The notes: generated from the sequence alone by a model not told the origin. A stretch of DNA of 64,000 nucleotides from Paragorgia papillata (GCA_035771165.1 JAWNZC010000337.1:6342001-6406000); one strand, 5' to 3'. Numbered from the stretch's first letter, positions 31,065 through 44,028 are shown. Translations and numbers: made by a program.

Positions 31065-31409
31065 TCTATGTGCCCCACAAGTGTTGACTATCAGTAGGGT
31101 AAAGTGTATAAATACATTTTTGGTTCCTATTACTAATGAGAACTTCGGGAATCAGTCGGAGAGCTATCGGTTATGACGTATTACACGGGGGGTTGGATGA
31201 AAGCTAGAGTTGGGGGGAAAAAAGTTAGGGTTAGGAAGTCCCAAAGGAACCTGAGAAATAATGATGTAAGCATAAATAATAATGATGTAAGCATAAATAA
31301 TGAGGTTAGGGTTTGGAGGTCTCAAAGGAGCCTGAGAATGAATAAATTATAAGTTGAATATTTAATGAGGCGGCATCCCTTTGGTCCCTATATGGGGGGT
31401 ATTACTACT
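31065..31409. repeat. Polinton right terminal inverted repeat
   Basis: Inverted counterpart of 22407-22745, ending GGTATTACTACT at the CAAGTG target duplication. It has a 22-base internal tandem duplication (AATGATGTAAGCATAAATAA repeated near 31258-31300). Confidence 0.9.
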
Positions 31410-33365
31410 CAAGTGATTGATCAAGAAGGAGCTGTTCCAGCCCTTGGCCTACCATCATGTCTTGAGATGGAACTAGTACAACGAATTTACACAGTGGATC
31501 CCAGCATTGATAAAGACAAACCCCTCAGCAACGCAGCATTGTATAGCAATAGTAGTGCACCACAGTCGGAGATAGCAAAGCTGAAATGCAAACCAGGCAA
31601 CCAAGACACTGGTAAAGAGATGAAAACTTATGCTGAGAAGATAATTGATGAGTTCACAGATGTCTCCAAGGTCTTGGATGCCTCGATGGAGAGTACCACA
31701 TAAGAATAGATCCCACTGTTCCACCAGTTGTGTATCCACCGCGCAAGATACCGTTTGCTGTAAAAGACAAATTTAAAGATGAACTGTGTGTCGAATGGAG
31801 AAAATTAGAGCTATTGCCAAAGTTACAGAGCCTTCAGAGTGGGTGAATTCAATAGTTATTACTGAAAAGAAATGGAAACATCCGTATCTGCCTGGACCCA
31901 AGAGCCTTGAATAAAGCAGTAGAACGAGAGCACTACCCTATGAAAACAGTGGAAGAAGTAGCTGCTGAGTTAGAGGGAGCAACAGTGTTCAGCACCTTAG
32001 ATGCCTCATCCGGGTTTTGGCATATCAAACTGGATGAAGAGAGCTCTAAACTGACAACCTTTAACACGCCATTCGGACGGTATCGGTGTCTTCGCCATTC
32101 CAACGACGAATGAATCAAGCCTTATGACGATATTGATGCATGAACAAATATCATTATGGATGATATCCTTGTCTGGGGCAAAGATAGTGTACAACACAAT
32201 GACTGCTTGAGGCAAGTGCTTCAGAGAGCTCGTGACGTCAATCTAAAACTGAATGCAGAAAAGTCTAAAGTAGAAACCAGTGAAGTCACTTACATTGGAC
32301 ACATCTTTAGTAAAACAGGGATCAAGCCTGACCCAGCGAAAGTGAATGCCATTACGAAGATGAAAGCACCACAAGACAAGAAAGAACTCCTTCGATTTAT
32401 GGGCATGGTAAATTATTTGGGAAAGTTCATCCCCAACTTGTCCAATGTCACCCAACCGTTGCGAGAGTTACTGAAGAAAGAAACAGTCTGGCACTGGATT
32501 GAAACCCATGAAAAAGCATTCCAGGAAATAAAGAAAAGGCTAACTGAGGAGAAAATCCTGAAATACTACGAAGTTGCCAAACCAGTGACCATATTCGGTG
32601 ATTCATCTTCTTACGGGTTGGGGACCTGTCTCATGCAAGATGGACGCCCGCGGTCTCATATGCATCACGTTCATTAAACAAGTCTGAAGAAAACTATGCT
32701 CAAATAGAGAAAGAACGTCTTGCTATAGTCTTTGGCTGCACCAAATTTCACCAGTATATCTACGCCAAATCTGTGACCATTGAGACAGGCCACAAGCCCT
32801 TGGAGTACTTGTTCCGAAAATCTCTCACATGCAGGCACGCCACCACGATTACAGCGTACGATGTTGTATACAAGCCAGGAAAGAGCCTATACATAGCCGA
32901 CACTCTGAGCAGAGCTCCTGGGAAACTCACAGAATCTGAAGAAGACGACCTTTATCAAGTGCACACCATCCAACACCTACCAGTGTCACCACAAAGATTA
33001 TTGCACAGTTTCATGCCGAAACCAAGACTGATCCAATCCTAAAGAAACTGCAGCACGTCGCACACGTTGGTTGGCCAAGTAACAAGTCAGCAGTAGATCA
33101 TGACATTCGCGAATACTGGTCCATTCGAGACGAAATCAGCGCACAAGAAGGATTCTTGTTACGAGGAGAACGGCTAATAGTACCTACATCCCTAAGACGA
33201 GAAATGCTAAGTCTAGTCCACGGAAATCATCTCGGCATCGAGAAATGCCAACGACGCGCTCGTGATGTGCTCTACTGGCCAGGAATGAACGACCAAATTG
33301 CCAATCTTATTAAGCGATGCGGAAACTTGCCAAACCTTTAGAAGCTGCCAGCAGCAAGAGCCAAT
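31410..33365 (+). pseudogene. Ty3/gypsy pol: RT, RNase H, integrase start (broken)
   Basis: Continuation of the element begun at 21344. RT palm: NKAVEREHYPMKTVEEVAAE and FSTLDASSGFWHIKLDE (31907-32040). A short deletion follows, then MDDILVWGKD (YxDD-type site, 32156). RT thumb: TYIGHIFSKTGIKPDP. RNase H: TIFGDSSSYGLGTCLMQDG, then GHKPLEYLF and YIADTLSRAP (32600-32930). Integrase zinc-binding: VHGNHLGIEKCQRRARDVLY then WPGMNDQI (33200-33300). Sequence ends near 33365, before the integrase catalytic core. Several frame breaks; 3' part and LTRs were not found. Confidence 0.88.
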
Positions 33366-33369
33366 GAAA

Positions 33370-33640
33370 GGTACGGTGGCCCATATGTGCAATACACAAA
33401 AGAAAATGTCAGTACACAAACCAAAGTATCAAGTCACAAGTAAATTATCTAATACACAATTTTTCAGTACGCAATAAAATCTTTCCCAATACACAACAAA
33501 ATCTCGTGCGTAACACAATAATGTCATTTGATACACAACAATTAACGTCGCAACGCAACGCAAAACGATAAAATGTAATTCGATGCACAACAAATAGCTT
33601 TCGCGATACACGAACATTAGGGACACATAGGGACAGTATA
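33370..33640. repeat. Degenerate ATACACAA(C)-rich array
   Basis: AATACACAA-like motifs recur about every 25-35 bp (TGCAATACACAAAAG, CTAATACACAATTTT, CCAATACACAACAAAA, TTGATACACAACAA, TTCGATGCACAACAAA, GCGATACACGAAC). Related motifs occur inverted near 50170-50235 (GTGTTTTGTGTATTGCG). Confidence 0.6.
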
Positions 33641-33654
33641 GACCCATTCTATTC

Positions 33655-33655
33655 G

Positions 33656-33695
<40 letters not shown>

Positions 33696-33697
33696 TG
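33655..33697. repeat. (ATT)n microsatellite
   Basis: About 13 ATT units. A minus-strand poly-Asn reading is an artefact. Confidence 0.95.
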
Positions 33698-33816
33698 TCT
33701 GTTTCGAATTGGCAATCATTACGTCATCCCATCAGGCCTTGCGCGGCAGATGATGCGTGCTAAATGCTAATTAGACTGAAAGCCAGCCGCCGATCGCATC
33801 TCGTTCTCACTCGCTG

Positions 33817-36800
33817 TACCCTGGATACCAGAGGCTCTGAGTTTGTGTTTGGGAGAGGGAGATCGAGCCTCTGGTCTCGCGAGCTTCAAATCTCACTTTG
33901 ATGAGTTACTTCCTGTTGATTATTCTCACGGTTGAGTGAAATTTAAAACGCACGTTGCTATGTTACGATTGTTCAAAGTCCTCCACAGGAAGTAAAGCAC
34001 GCTGTCTGGCACACTCGTTCGTTACTTCGTTTTCGATAAGGAAACTATGGATTTTATCACAATTCCAACTCACTGTGGAAAGAATAATTATCTGTTCACA
34101 AAAACTAAGACTTTCGCTTTGGTATTTCAGTGAGCTGAAACGGCAATCCGAGACTCAGATGTGTATGGTTTAAGTTTTTAATATTTTTTAATTACTCACG
34201 GTCACGCGTGACTTGCTTTGATTAACCAATCGGTAACGCTTTCAGAAATAGGGGAGTTCAAGGTTTATTTCGCCATATTGCAGGGGGTGCAAAACCATTG
34301 GGGCGAGCGCGCGGCCATGCCTATTTATCCTTGTTAAAATCATGGCGAAACTTGCGAAGCAAGAAGGATATCGCTTCGGTTTTTGTCGAATTCGTCTTTA
34401 ATCGTCGTTTGGATCGCTTTTCTGTGGGCTAGTATGTTCGTTCTTTGATTTTAGACCATTATCGGTGATAACCAACGCGTAGAAACGCTATAATACGAAA
34501 GTTTCCTCAACTGAGGGGTGGCTGCGCTGTTATGATGGGCACGACTGAGTGACGATTTCAGCAACGCAATGTAAAACTTTAGCTCCAACTCTCTTGTAAA
34601 TCACTCGAACTTGAAGCGTATAGTAACGTAAGTAACCAGAGGTTCATCTTCGTCATCTGAAGTCTGAAATATCCTCTTTCTCGTTATCAAACGAAGTGTA
34701 TTATGTATATCTCCTAGTCGCAGGAAAGGGATACGTTTCGGGTTACGCCAGGGGCGGATCCAGGAATTTTCATACGTTAGTCAAAATTTTAGTTGTCAAC
34801 ACTCAGGGGGGGGGGAATTTTTTTTGGGGGGTTGTATGATTCATCATAATAACGCCCCCCCCCCCACCCCCATGATCGTATTACACCACACCATGCTGTC
34901 CGCTCAATTGATAGCCTAACATTAGCAACAAAATAGACTATAAAATACAATGCCACATATTTAGTTCGGTGAATAAATATATAGAATAATAGATAATATA
35001 TATTTATGACACTAGTCAATGACTCAATATGCCCATCAGTTAAAGCATTTTCTCCTGCAAAGCCAAAGGCAATTTTGGCAGCCTGGCAGGTTATGATCGT
35101 ATTACACCAGACCATGCTGTCGGTCTATTGATAGCCTAACAAAATAGACTAAATACAAATATACAATGCCACTTATTTTGTTCGGTCACTTCGGTGAATA
35201 AATATATAGAATAATCGATACCTAAGTCGAAATCTTTAGCTGATATTAATTGATATAATGCTGCTTTTATAATGCATTTATATGATTTAGATATTAATAA
35301 CCTTTTGACCGCAAAAATATGCTAATTTGGGTATATTCCATGGAGATTATCATATACAAGCCTAAATATTAAAATCGGCACAGCTTGTTCTGTTAATAGA
35401 CATTCTAAAACAAGACAAAATATGTTTAATTTACCTTATAGCAGTACAGGACTTGTTCTTTTGATCTCGAACACACTTCGGGATTAAAGTCTCGGCAGCA
35501 AAATTTCTACTGAGGCAGAAGTTCGTGCTGTTTATCGCACTCAAAAGCTCTTCAACAGAACTCTTCGGCGAAGCGTCGATTCGCTTCATCAGCATAAATT
35601 TCTTGTAGACATTTTTGATCGTTCCCCGCAAACGCAGACTGAACAGTATCGTAAATACTACAAGACATTGCTGTTTAAATTCTTTCTACTCTAACGTGGG
35701 ACTTCGAATTGAACCTCTGTGGCCAAGCAGCGAACAGAAGGCTGGATTCGTCAGCCCTTGAGTGTGTACAGCAAGATCATATCCCACGCTGCGAATCGGT
35801 CAAGATCGGTCAAAAAATGTGACCAATAAGAATACGAATATTTTTTTAATTAGCCAATCAGATAGCTTGTATACCAGCCCCTGATTCCTAAATCGGTCAG
35901 AACTCCCCACAGATCGGTCAAAATTGCTGATCTCCATGGAGATGAGCATATTGACCAATCAGATGGCTAGAATCTGACTCAGATCGGTCAAAACTCACGC
36001 GTAAGTCCGCTGTTCGTTGACTTGATAATATTACTTTACAGAAACTCAGCCGCAGCATGAAACTTGATGACTGGACTACAATGGTGCCGCTGCTTGAAAT
36101 TTGAAAATAGATAACTCATCATAACTGGACTATCATTCGAATTTTAATTAATTAACTATTTAACTCCGCAATTTTTACGTTAGTCGCGTGACTGGTTTGA
36201 CGACCCCTAGATCCGCACCTGGGTTACGCGTGTTTACTTCTAATATGTACACGTTATTAACTGGTATATACAGGGCAAAATATAGTTAAATGCAGTTTAA
36301 ATCTAGATCTAACCATTAAGTATAAAGATAGAATCGTACATATTGATTGTATTTTTGTCGAATTAAACGTGTAATTATTTTGAGGAACGAAGCAATTTTA
36401 TTTGGGAAATTTGACACCATTGGCATTGAAGATAAACAAGCGGAAAATACGGATATTCTAGACAAATGTTTGCTTACGCCAAGTTTCTGCCGAAATCTGG
36501 TGATTTGGCCGCTTATTAAGAACCAAAATTTTAAGATAATACCTCTTCACCAAACATTCTGGACTGCGTTTGTTGTTATCGCAGTATCCTACTATACAGC
36601 AAGGCGTTTTGTCTCTGCTAAAATCGACAAACAGCCGCGTCCCGTGTCTGCCACAATGGCGCAGCGACCCCTCAGTTGAGGAAACTTTCGTATTATAGCG
36701 TTTCTACGCGTTGGTTATCAGCGATAATGGTCTAAAATCAAAGAACGAACATACTAGCCCACAGGAAAGTGATCCAAACAACATTTAAAGACGAATTCGA

Positions 36801-37074
36801 CAAAAACCGAAGCGATATCCTTCTTGCTTCGCAAGTTTCGCCATGATTTTAACAAGGCTAAATAGGCATGGCCGCGCGCTCGCCCCGATGTTTTTGCACC
36901 CCCTGCAATATGGCGAAATAAACCTTGAACTCCCCTATTTAGGCCAATCAAAAACCGAGTTAAGATATTGAACTCGCCAAAGTGAGATTTGAAGCTCGCG
37001 AGACCAGAGGCTCTCCCTCTCCCAAACACAAACTCAGAGCCTCTGGTAAAAAGAGAGGGTAAAGCCCCAGGGTA
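33817..37074. mobile_element. MULE-like foldback element, 3.26 kb, exact 9-bp TSD
   Basis: Ends TACCCTGG...CCAGGGTA with long inverted arms (left about 33817-34540, right about 36650-37074). Shared blocks include CCAGAGGCTC, CGCGAGCTTCAAATCTCACT, GAAGGATATCGCTTCGG and TAGAAACGCTATAATACGAA. The left arm has about 300 extra bases. The 9-bp duplication CACTCGCTG is exact at 33808-33816 and 37075-37083. No transposase was seen. A 110-residue frame at 36347-36679 inside it is unrecognised. It contains the hAT element at 34749-36221. Confidence 0.88.
34749..36221. mobile_element. hAT-type non-autonomous element, 1.47 kb, exact 8-bp TSD, nested
   Basis: Ends CAGGGGCGGATCCAGG and CTAGATCCGCACCTG. 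Exact 8-bp direct duplication GGTTACGC at 34741-34748 and 36222-36229. Subterminal AGATCGGTCAAA motifs recur in the right third (35790-35995). An internal direct duplication of about 125 bp (34870-34995 versus 35093-35220) begins with TGATCGTATTACACCA. The two minus-strand frames (34789-35115 and 35431-35631) have no recognisable domain. Confidence 0.9.
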
Positions 37075-37083
37075 CACTCGCTG

Positions 37084-38350
37084 AGAGAGGCGTCTGAATT
37101 TTGCAATAGACGATAATGCCGTCCAGTGACGTCACTACCAAGAAACCTGGTAGTGAAATCTGATTGGTTGACATGTTTCTAATTTGGGATAATTATAGAA
37201 TATAATAAACAATCTGAATTCCTTCCATCTTGTCAAATATACGGCGGCTAGTTTTCAGACTATTGAATACTCTCAACTTGGTAGCTATTTATATAATGCA
37301 GGGCTGTGAGATTTTGGACTCCTATGTATATGGACTTTCATGTTGACAGGTTTTGAATGGTTCCGAGGGGAAAAGCACTAAAGCAGTGAGTACCGTATAT
37401 CAAGTGGCATATTGCGCGCAGCATCTTGTCAGATGTGGAACAAGATGGCTAGTAATTTCAGAACTACTCATTGTTAAAATATATTGTTCCATGTATAGTT
37501 CAAGTTTCTCCATTATGTGAAACTTGTTAAAATGTCAAAAATGTGCGAACCGTTGTTTGAAATAATATGACAAATAGACAGGAAATTGACTTATCACAAG
37601 TGTTAATACAGAATTTTAGATTTTTTGTATCTACTGCGCATGCGCGAGAAGAGACCTTGCTGGTCGGCGTTAGATCATATTGAGTTAACGTACAGTGACG
37701 TCAGAATTTTTATAGCAGCGGAAGTATTGAAATACGATGCTTTGGAGTTCAACTTGCACTTCAAAAATGGCGCAGGAAGGCAAACCGATTTCTCATGCCT
37801 AATATACTGTATGTTAAAAGTAATTTAATTGCCAAGTCCGTCAAGATACGTCTCAAAATACGCGTATACTCTTTCACTGGTTGATCAATAGTTGGAAAGA
37901 TGATTGACAAACAAAATGTCTGATGACAAGCAGAAAGCCAAAGCCAGAAGGTGGAACACTGGAACTGGAAGAACGCCGACAAACGGTAGCAAACAGCGCT
38001 TCATTTTTTTTGTACACCTCGCACATGGGATTGCGGTTTTTTACAAGAGAATGTAGAGTAAGATGCTTGTGATCGGCCAGACTAATACATACCGTGTGAG
38101 AAAAGGTACAGTCCGATAGAGTATATACGAAATAAATTATAAGGCTTAAATTTGATATGTAAGCTATTAAACGCTAGACTCAAAATTAACTTCGGTGCAA
38201 GTTTCTTTCTTAAAATCTTCGAAAGCATTGAGTAATTCGTCCCTCGAAAGAAACAATAACTGTCCTTCGCTGTCATCCACCTCCTCCATTCTTGGTTTTT
38301 ATTTTCCCGCAACTTCCCGCCATACTATGAACGTTCTGACATCATTAATC
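37084..38350. other. Non-coding stretch
   Basis: No gene recognised. GGTCGGCGTTAGATCAT at about 37661-37677 recurs inverted at 49845-49861, next to other sequence shared with the flank of the MULE at 33770-33816. A second insertion of unknown type may therefore occupy about 37091-37660. Confidence 0.4.
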
Positions 38351-39487
38351 TAGTGCCACCGAATAAAGAACTGAGCAGAAGGTCCACTCGGGTCGGAACC
38401 TTTGAAGTTTTTGTCCCCGCGCTGGTGACCGAAAACCACTTCCGGAAAATCTCGCAGCCAGTAAACCTCAGCCAGGTCAACAAGGAGTGCAATGGCGAAA
38501 TGCGGAGTTGGATCACTAAAATCGCTATATCTCACAAACTAGTCGCTCGATTTTTACGCTACAACCAGTAATAATAGAGGAAAGGTAGATGACAATATAT
38601 TTGCCATTTAGAAGGTATGGGAAACATTTGAAAGTCAAAATTTACGGATTAAAACGAACTCGAACCGCCACTGTGTGAAGCTATTTAGAGCATTACCGTC
38701 TACTTTAAATTTGCATTTGCAAGCAAAAATAAGAGCAGACTATCTTTGAAAACAGTTTAAACGTTAAATATAAAGATTAAACTGCACATATTTCCTGTTA
38801 TTTCTTGAATGGGATGAGTAATTTTGAAGAACGAATTCTATTAGTTGACGTTTTACAAGTAATACTTGAAAATAAGGCCAGCTGTTGTTTTATTTCATAG
38901 GGATGCAACAACATATATTTTTTTCATAACTCATGTTTAAATTACTGCTTGGTGTCACCACTTTTGAGTTTGCTGTCATGTTGTTTGACATCAGTGTAAT
39001 GTATGTTTTAATAACCAATTCTGCAGTTAAAAACTGAATTACAATGGATTTACAATGAATGAATAAACAAAATTTCTATTATAATATATATATATATATA
39101 TACAATTTTTATACATATACAATTTGGACAAGGGAATTGTTTTAGCAAAACTCTCAGTTGATGAATTAACAATAAACAAGTATGATTTAATTTGTTGGGG
39201 TTTTTTGCACTAGCCATTTATGTATTTACTAGATCCATCCAAACACGGTTAATAGAACCCTGAGATGGTTAGGCTAGCTGGACCACGTGACAAATTTGTT
39301 ATTGTCCTCTTTTTATTAACGTCACGTGACGAGATAAGGGGGCGCTTGTTATGGAAAGTGTTAACAGATATATTGTTGACGCCGTGTGCGTATCAAATAT
39401 CATCGATTTTTCGACATTGTTTGACCTAAATTACAAACTTCACTGGTAATATATTGTAGCCATGCCTTGAAGAGATAGTTTTAAGGT

Positions 39488-42400
39488 ATGGTCGGTCAGA
39501 ATTGCGCGTTGTATGGCTGTTCAACTAGCAGAACACACGAAGGACGTTCGCTCTTTAAAGTACCAGTTGTTGGCGCTGCAGACGGAGAAGAAACGGCAGT
39601 ATTAAAGAGAACAGCTCGTGAAGAATGGCTTCGTCTGCTATTGAGAACAAGACAAGTCACAGCTGATTTGGAAAAGCGAATTGAGGCGAACAACATCTTC
39701 TTTTGCGACCTTCATTTTAAGCCCGAATGTATCATTTCGCGTAAGTAATTATATTATTCGTTTGCGTTTTGTCTAAACATTATGTATTATTCTGCTCGTC
39801 ATGGGTCACTGCTCACATACGCGTCATTGATTGTAAATGATAATGTAGAGTTGTTTTATTTTTTAAGATCCCAAAAGAAAGGTTCTTGTCACTGGTAGCG
39901 TTCCTACGGAGAACTTGCCAACAAAGAGTCACGAAGTTGAGACTAAAAAGCGTCGCGTTTTAGTGAGATCTTCGACTGATGACGAGCCTAGCACATCAAA
40001 GGGCCTATCAACCAGTCTAAAGAAAGGTTTACTCTCCCTGGAAACGTTCTGGAAACATATGCAAAAAGACGAAGTTCTCGGCAGTTGGAAAGTAGAACAG
40101 GAAACGAATGAATACGAGCTCAGGCTAGAACTACACGACGGCTGTCACATTATTCCAAAGTATACTATAATTATAGACTCTGGTTTTACGTTTACGCTTT
40201 TTGTATACAATTGGCCTATCCCCGATGAACACGCGATATACCAAGAACGAGCTCGATCTGTAAGACCTGAAAGTATTGGAGAACTCTTACGATCAATCGA
40301 ATCTGCACAAATATGCGAAGGATTACCTGAACTTACAGAGGTTAAGGATATTGCGTTGGACCCTGTAGATGATGCTCGGATACCAGGAACTATTCTTCGC
40401 CATTCTCTTCCAAAATTAGTAACTAATAATGAAGCATTGTTTGAAGTATCGGTTTCATTCAGGTCAGTAGCCTGTTCACTTCTTCAGGAAAACAATACAA
40501 ACTGTGACAAACCTTGTAAGCTGTGTTCAGGTGCACTGAATGCAATAAAAAAGTCCAGGAGGAAGAAGTCAAAATCTGCTGCTACTCCAGCTAAAAGTAA
40601 AGCACCACTTTCTGCATGTGGAAAAGAAAAACTTCGCGTTACGTTGGAAGCTACAAGACTGGAAAATAAGCAGCTTCATGAACGGTTGAAAAGCCTGCAA
40701 GATAAGATCGAAAAGGATGGGGTTGCAATTAGTGATAAACTCGAGACAGACTTACTCAAAATAATGATTGGGCAAAATCTAGAGGCCACACCTCATATGA
40801 AATTTTTTTGGCAACAGCAAATGGCTCTCCTCCAGTCGAAGAAGATGGGCAGAAGATATCATCCACAGGTGATTAGATTTGCCCTTTCCATTCATGGCAA
40901 ATCACCAGCTGCGTACAGGGAACTTAGAGATAGCGGAGCCCTTGTACTTCCCAGTGAGCGAGTCTTGAGAGATTACAAGAATTATTTTAAGCCGAAAGCT
41001 GGGATCAATATGGAGAACATTGAATGCCTAAGAGAGAAAATCCAATCTTTCTCTGAAGTGCAAAGATATGTGGCTCTGGTGATGGATGAAATGAAGATCC
41101 AATCTAATCTTGTCTTTGACAAATACTCGGGGGATCTAATCGGTTTCATTGATCTTGGGGATCCAATTGTCAATTTTGCATGTGTGAAAGAAGAAACGTT
41201 GGCTACTCATGCTCTGGTATTTCTGGTTAGAGGAATGTGTACTGACTTGAAGCACGTCATTTCATATTACTTGACTGGAGACCTCACATCGTTCCAACTG
41301 ATGCCACTGTTTTGGCAAGCGGTATCTGTGTTTGAGCTATCTTTGCAGTTGTATGTGTGTGCAGCTGTGAATGATGGTGCTTCGCCCAACCGAAAGTTCT
41401 TCCGCCTACATGTCAATCTGGCAAAAGATTTGGAGTGTGATGTTGTTTACAAGACACCCAATGTCTTTGCAATATCACGCTTCATTTATTTCTTTGCCGA
41501 CTCCCCCCATCTTATGAAGACAGCTCGAAACTGCCTCTACAACTCGGGGTCTGGGTCTCGCAGTCGCTATATGTGGAACAATGGCAATTACCTCCTGTTT
41601 TCCCACATCACTGATCTATTTTATGGTGACCAGGAATTTGGGCTTCACACCCTCCCTAAATTGACGTTGGACCACATTGTGCTAACATCATACAGCAAGA
41701 TGAAGGTGAAGTTGGCAACACAGGTAATACTAGCACACTTCTTTTATACACACCCTGTGGAAATTAGCTTTCATTTCAGGGCTCAAGATTTGCAGTATCC
41801 CGATATCCACAGGATACCAGATTTTAATTTTGGATATTAGATATTAGATATTATAGGCTTAGTATATTATAGGATATTAGATGGGATAGTATAAAAATTT
41901 TGAATTTCCAATCGAAATTACGAAGTCGGTACATTGTAGTGAAATGTTTGACAAAATAGCTCTGTTTTGGCAATTTGTTTCTTATTCGGCGTATTTTTTG
42001 TTGTTGTTTGTCAGTTTATAATACTGGTTTAATTGGTTTAAAATACATATTTATGAAAATCATTGTTATACAATTAGTCAATTACATTAATAGTGATCAG
42101 CACATGGATAGTGGAAAAAATTCAAATCTTGAGCCCTGATTCATGCCAAAAGTGCAGTGGTGTAACTCGTTAAGCTGCATGGTGCTGTAATACACCCTAT
42201 TTAGTTTGTATATCCTAACTAATGCCACATGACTTGACTGACTGACTAACATATGACTGACTAACATATGCCAGACAAGGGGAAAGTCTTGCACACTAAT
42301 GGTTAAATGTAGTTCTATTTCTATTTATGTAGGTTCTCAGTAAGTCTGTGATGATAGCCCTTCAGGAAAACGAGAAAGAAGAAGTCATGGAAACTGCAAA

Positions 42401-42962
42401 GTTTTGTGGCATGATGAATGATTTCTTTGACTGTACTAATGTTCGGTCAACCACTGAACATATCAGGAAAAGAAATCCATTCATCAGGCCATATACATCA
42501 CCTGAAGATGAGCGGTTTTCTTGGTTGCTTGAGAAGTTTATCAAGTACCTTGATGATTGGAAGGAGAGTATCTCAACGCGTCCTGGTGAATTCTCGGAAG
42601 ACAGCAGAGGCAAGATGTTTTTGTCATCGCAGACATACGAGGGGCTTAAAATCTCGGCTTTTGCCCACGTTGAAGCCATCAAATTTCTCTTGGAGCAAGG
42701 ATTCCAGTATGTCTTGTCTGAGCGATTCATGCAAGATGTACTGGAGGATTACTTCGGTCATCAACGCAGCAAAGGAGGAAGATCGGACAACCCAACAGCT
42801 CAACAGTTTGGCTACAATGACCTTACAATTGCAGCTCAAAGAGACATTGCACCAGTGGTTCGAGGAAATGTTGGGGGTAGGTATGAAAAGAAAAAATGGT
42901 TTAAAGTCAGTGACGAACCAGTGCACAAGCGCAAAAAGGTTACTAAACAATCTGATGATTAG
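39488..42962 (+). CDS. THAP-domain P-superfamily transposase, three exons
   Basis: Exons 39488-39740, 39868-41723 and 42333-42962. Introns start GTAAGT and GTAATA and end TTTTAAG and TATGTAG. The spliced frame of 2739 nt is continuous and codes for about 912 residues. The THAP zinc finger spans 1-84 with C6, C11, C73 and H76 and the invariant Trp (W47). A basic, Ser-rich linker leads to a coiled coil at about 340-375. The RNase H-like catalytic core follows, with LVMDEMK (D491) and NDGASPNRK (D587); the third acidic residue is not assigned. A helical C-terminal part ends with YFGHQRSKGGRSDNPT, a box typical of the family. It would cut and join element ends in the nucleus, the THAP finger binding DNA. 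I see no in-frame stop in the exons, so it may be intact. The usual C-terminal domain after SDNPT is short here. Confidence 0.88.
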
Positions 42963-44028
42963 ATAGATGTAGTTTCAGATTATACTATACTATATACACA
43001 AATTAATTGTTTGGGTGCACATTAGACAGTCACACAAGTTTGATCCTGTCAATGATTATTCATCACTGACTCTGTTGTTTTGTGTGCATTTAAGCATAAT
43101 TTACAGAAGTTTCTATTAGTTCATAAGAGAATGCCTGAAAATGTGTTAGAGGATTTATGTATTGTACATCACAATTTATTCCCACACATTTCAATATCTT
43201 TTAATGTGCAAGGTTCTCTCTTGTTCAAGAAATCATTTGACAGTAGTTGGATAAAATTATATGAGATGCATTTGAGCACAGTTTAAAGCACACGCCACAT
43301 GGTGTGGAATGCTTTCACCACTCTGACGCTTTAAACCATTAAGCTGCACTCGGTACTACTATATTATTTTACTCTGTCTTATGGCCAGAAGATGTTACTT
43401 GTCACAGGGTAGTACATTTGCTAATTGTTTTACTAACCAAGGGAGAACCTTGCATGTTAATTGTTATAACATTTGGCTTCTTCAGATGTGCAAAACTAAT
43501 GTTGTGATACTTTGTAAATGACTAATTGCATTGTTGTTTATGGATTTATACCTAGTAGGGGACTGTATAACATTAATAAGATATTGGGACCTATTCACTT
43601 AGTCAAAGTTAATGACTATTGACACTGTCAAGAATTAATTGTACTTAATAAGTTGTTTGCATGGTGATATAATTAGTTTGTTGAAAATACGATTATTTAT
43701 TTACCAAATTATTCATTTGGATAATAAATAATCATGGTATCTTCCACAAAAATTCAATTAATAGTACTTGTTCACTTTTTGAATTCTTAACACCTTCAGT
43801 ATCAATATTTGGTCTCAGACATAATGTAGGACTTACAATTGACAGGGGCTGATAATGTAAATACTGTTTTGTAAATATAATAATTGTGAATACAACATTT
43901 ACCACATATGAATGAAGTGCAACATGGTCAATATTGTCTGATGTTAGAAAGGAATTAAAGGTTGTTCACTGTGCTTACACCCTAGAGCTTTTATGAATCT
44001 CGCTTGGGCAGAGCTGGAGAAATTTAAC
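42963..44028. other. 3' region of the transposase gene
   Basis: AT-rich, no coding sequence recognised. Diverged relatives of the AACCATTAAGCTGC / CCAAGGGAGAACCTTGCATG pattern occur at about 43325-43460, resembling 42160-42305. Confidence 0.4.

Larger units (their letters stand above)
22407..31409. mobile_element. Maverick/Polinton derivative, 9.0 kb, exact 6-bp TSD
   Basis: Ends AGTAGTAATACC...GGTATTACTACT are the start of long terminal inverted repeats (about 340 bp). The flanking direct duplication CAAGTG is exact at 22401-22406 and 31410-31415. A 6-bp duplication, AG-starting TIRs and an FtsK/HerA-type packaging ATPase identify a Maverick/Polinton (related to adintovirus-like animal DNA viruses). 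It lies in the protease region of a gypsy element. DNA polymerase B, retroviral-type integrase and capsid genes are absent, so it is a deletion derivative. Its interior is rearranged: segment 1 (22407-24795), segment 2 (24796-27292, repeating the left end plus a scrap of gypsy flank), and segment 3 (27293-29597, an inverted copy of segment 1). A distinct right part carries a zinc-finger gene. Confidence 0.9.

Noticed and set aside
36347..36679. 110-residue open frame in the MULE-like element as a transposase
   Set aside because: No DDE-type or zinc-finger motif and far too short; left as unassigned element interior.
39488..42962. Kolobok-type THAP transposase
   Set aside because: The catalytic core wording (LVMDEMK, NDGASPNRK) and the YFGHQRSKGGRSDNPT box match the P superfamily as I know it; a profile search would settle it.
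42362..42966. Overlapping open frames on both strands of transposase exon 3
   Set aside because: Only the frame that continues exon 2 at the GT-AG junction carries the family motifs; the others are shadows.
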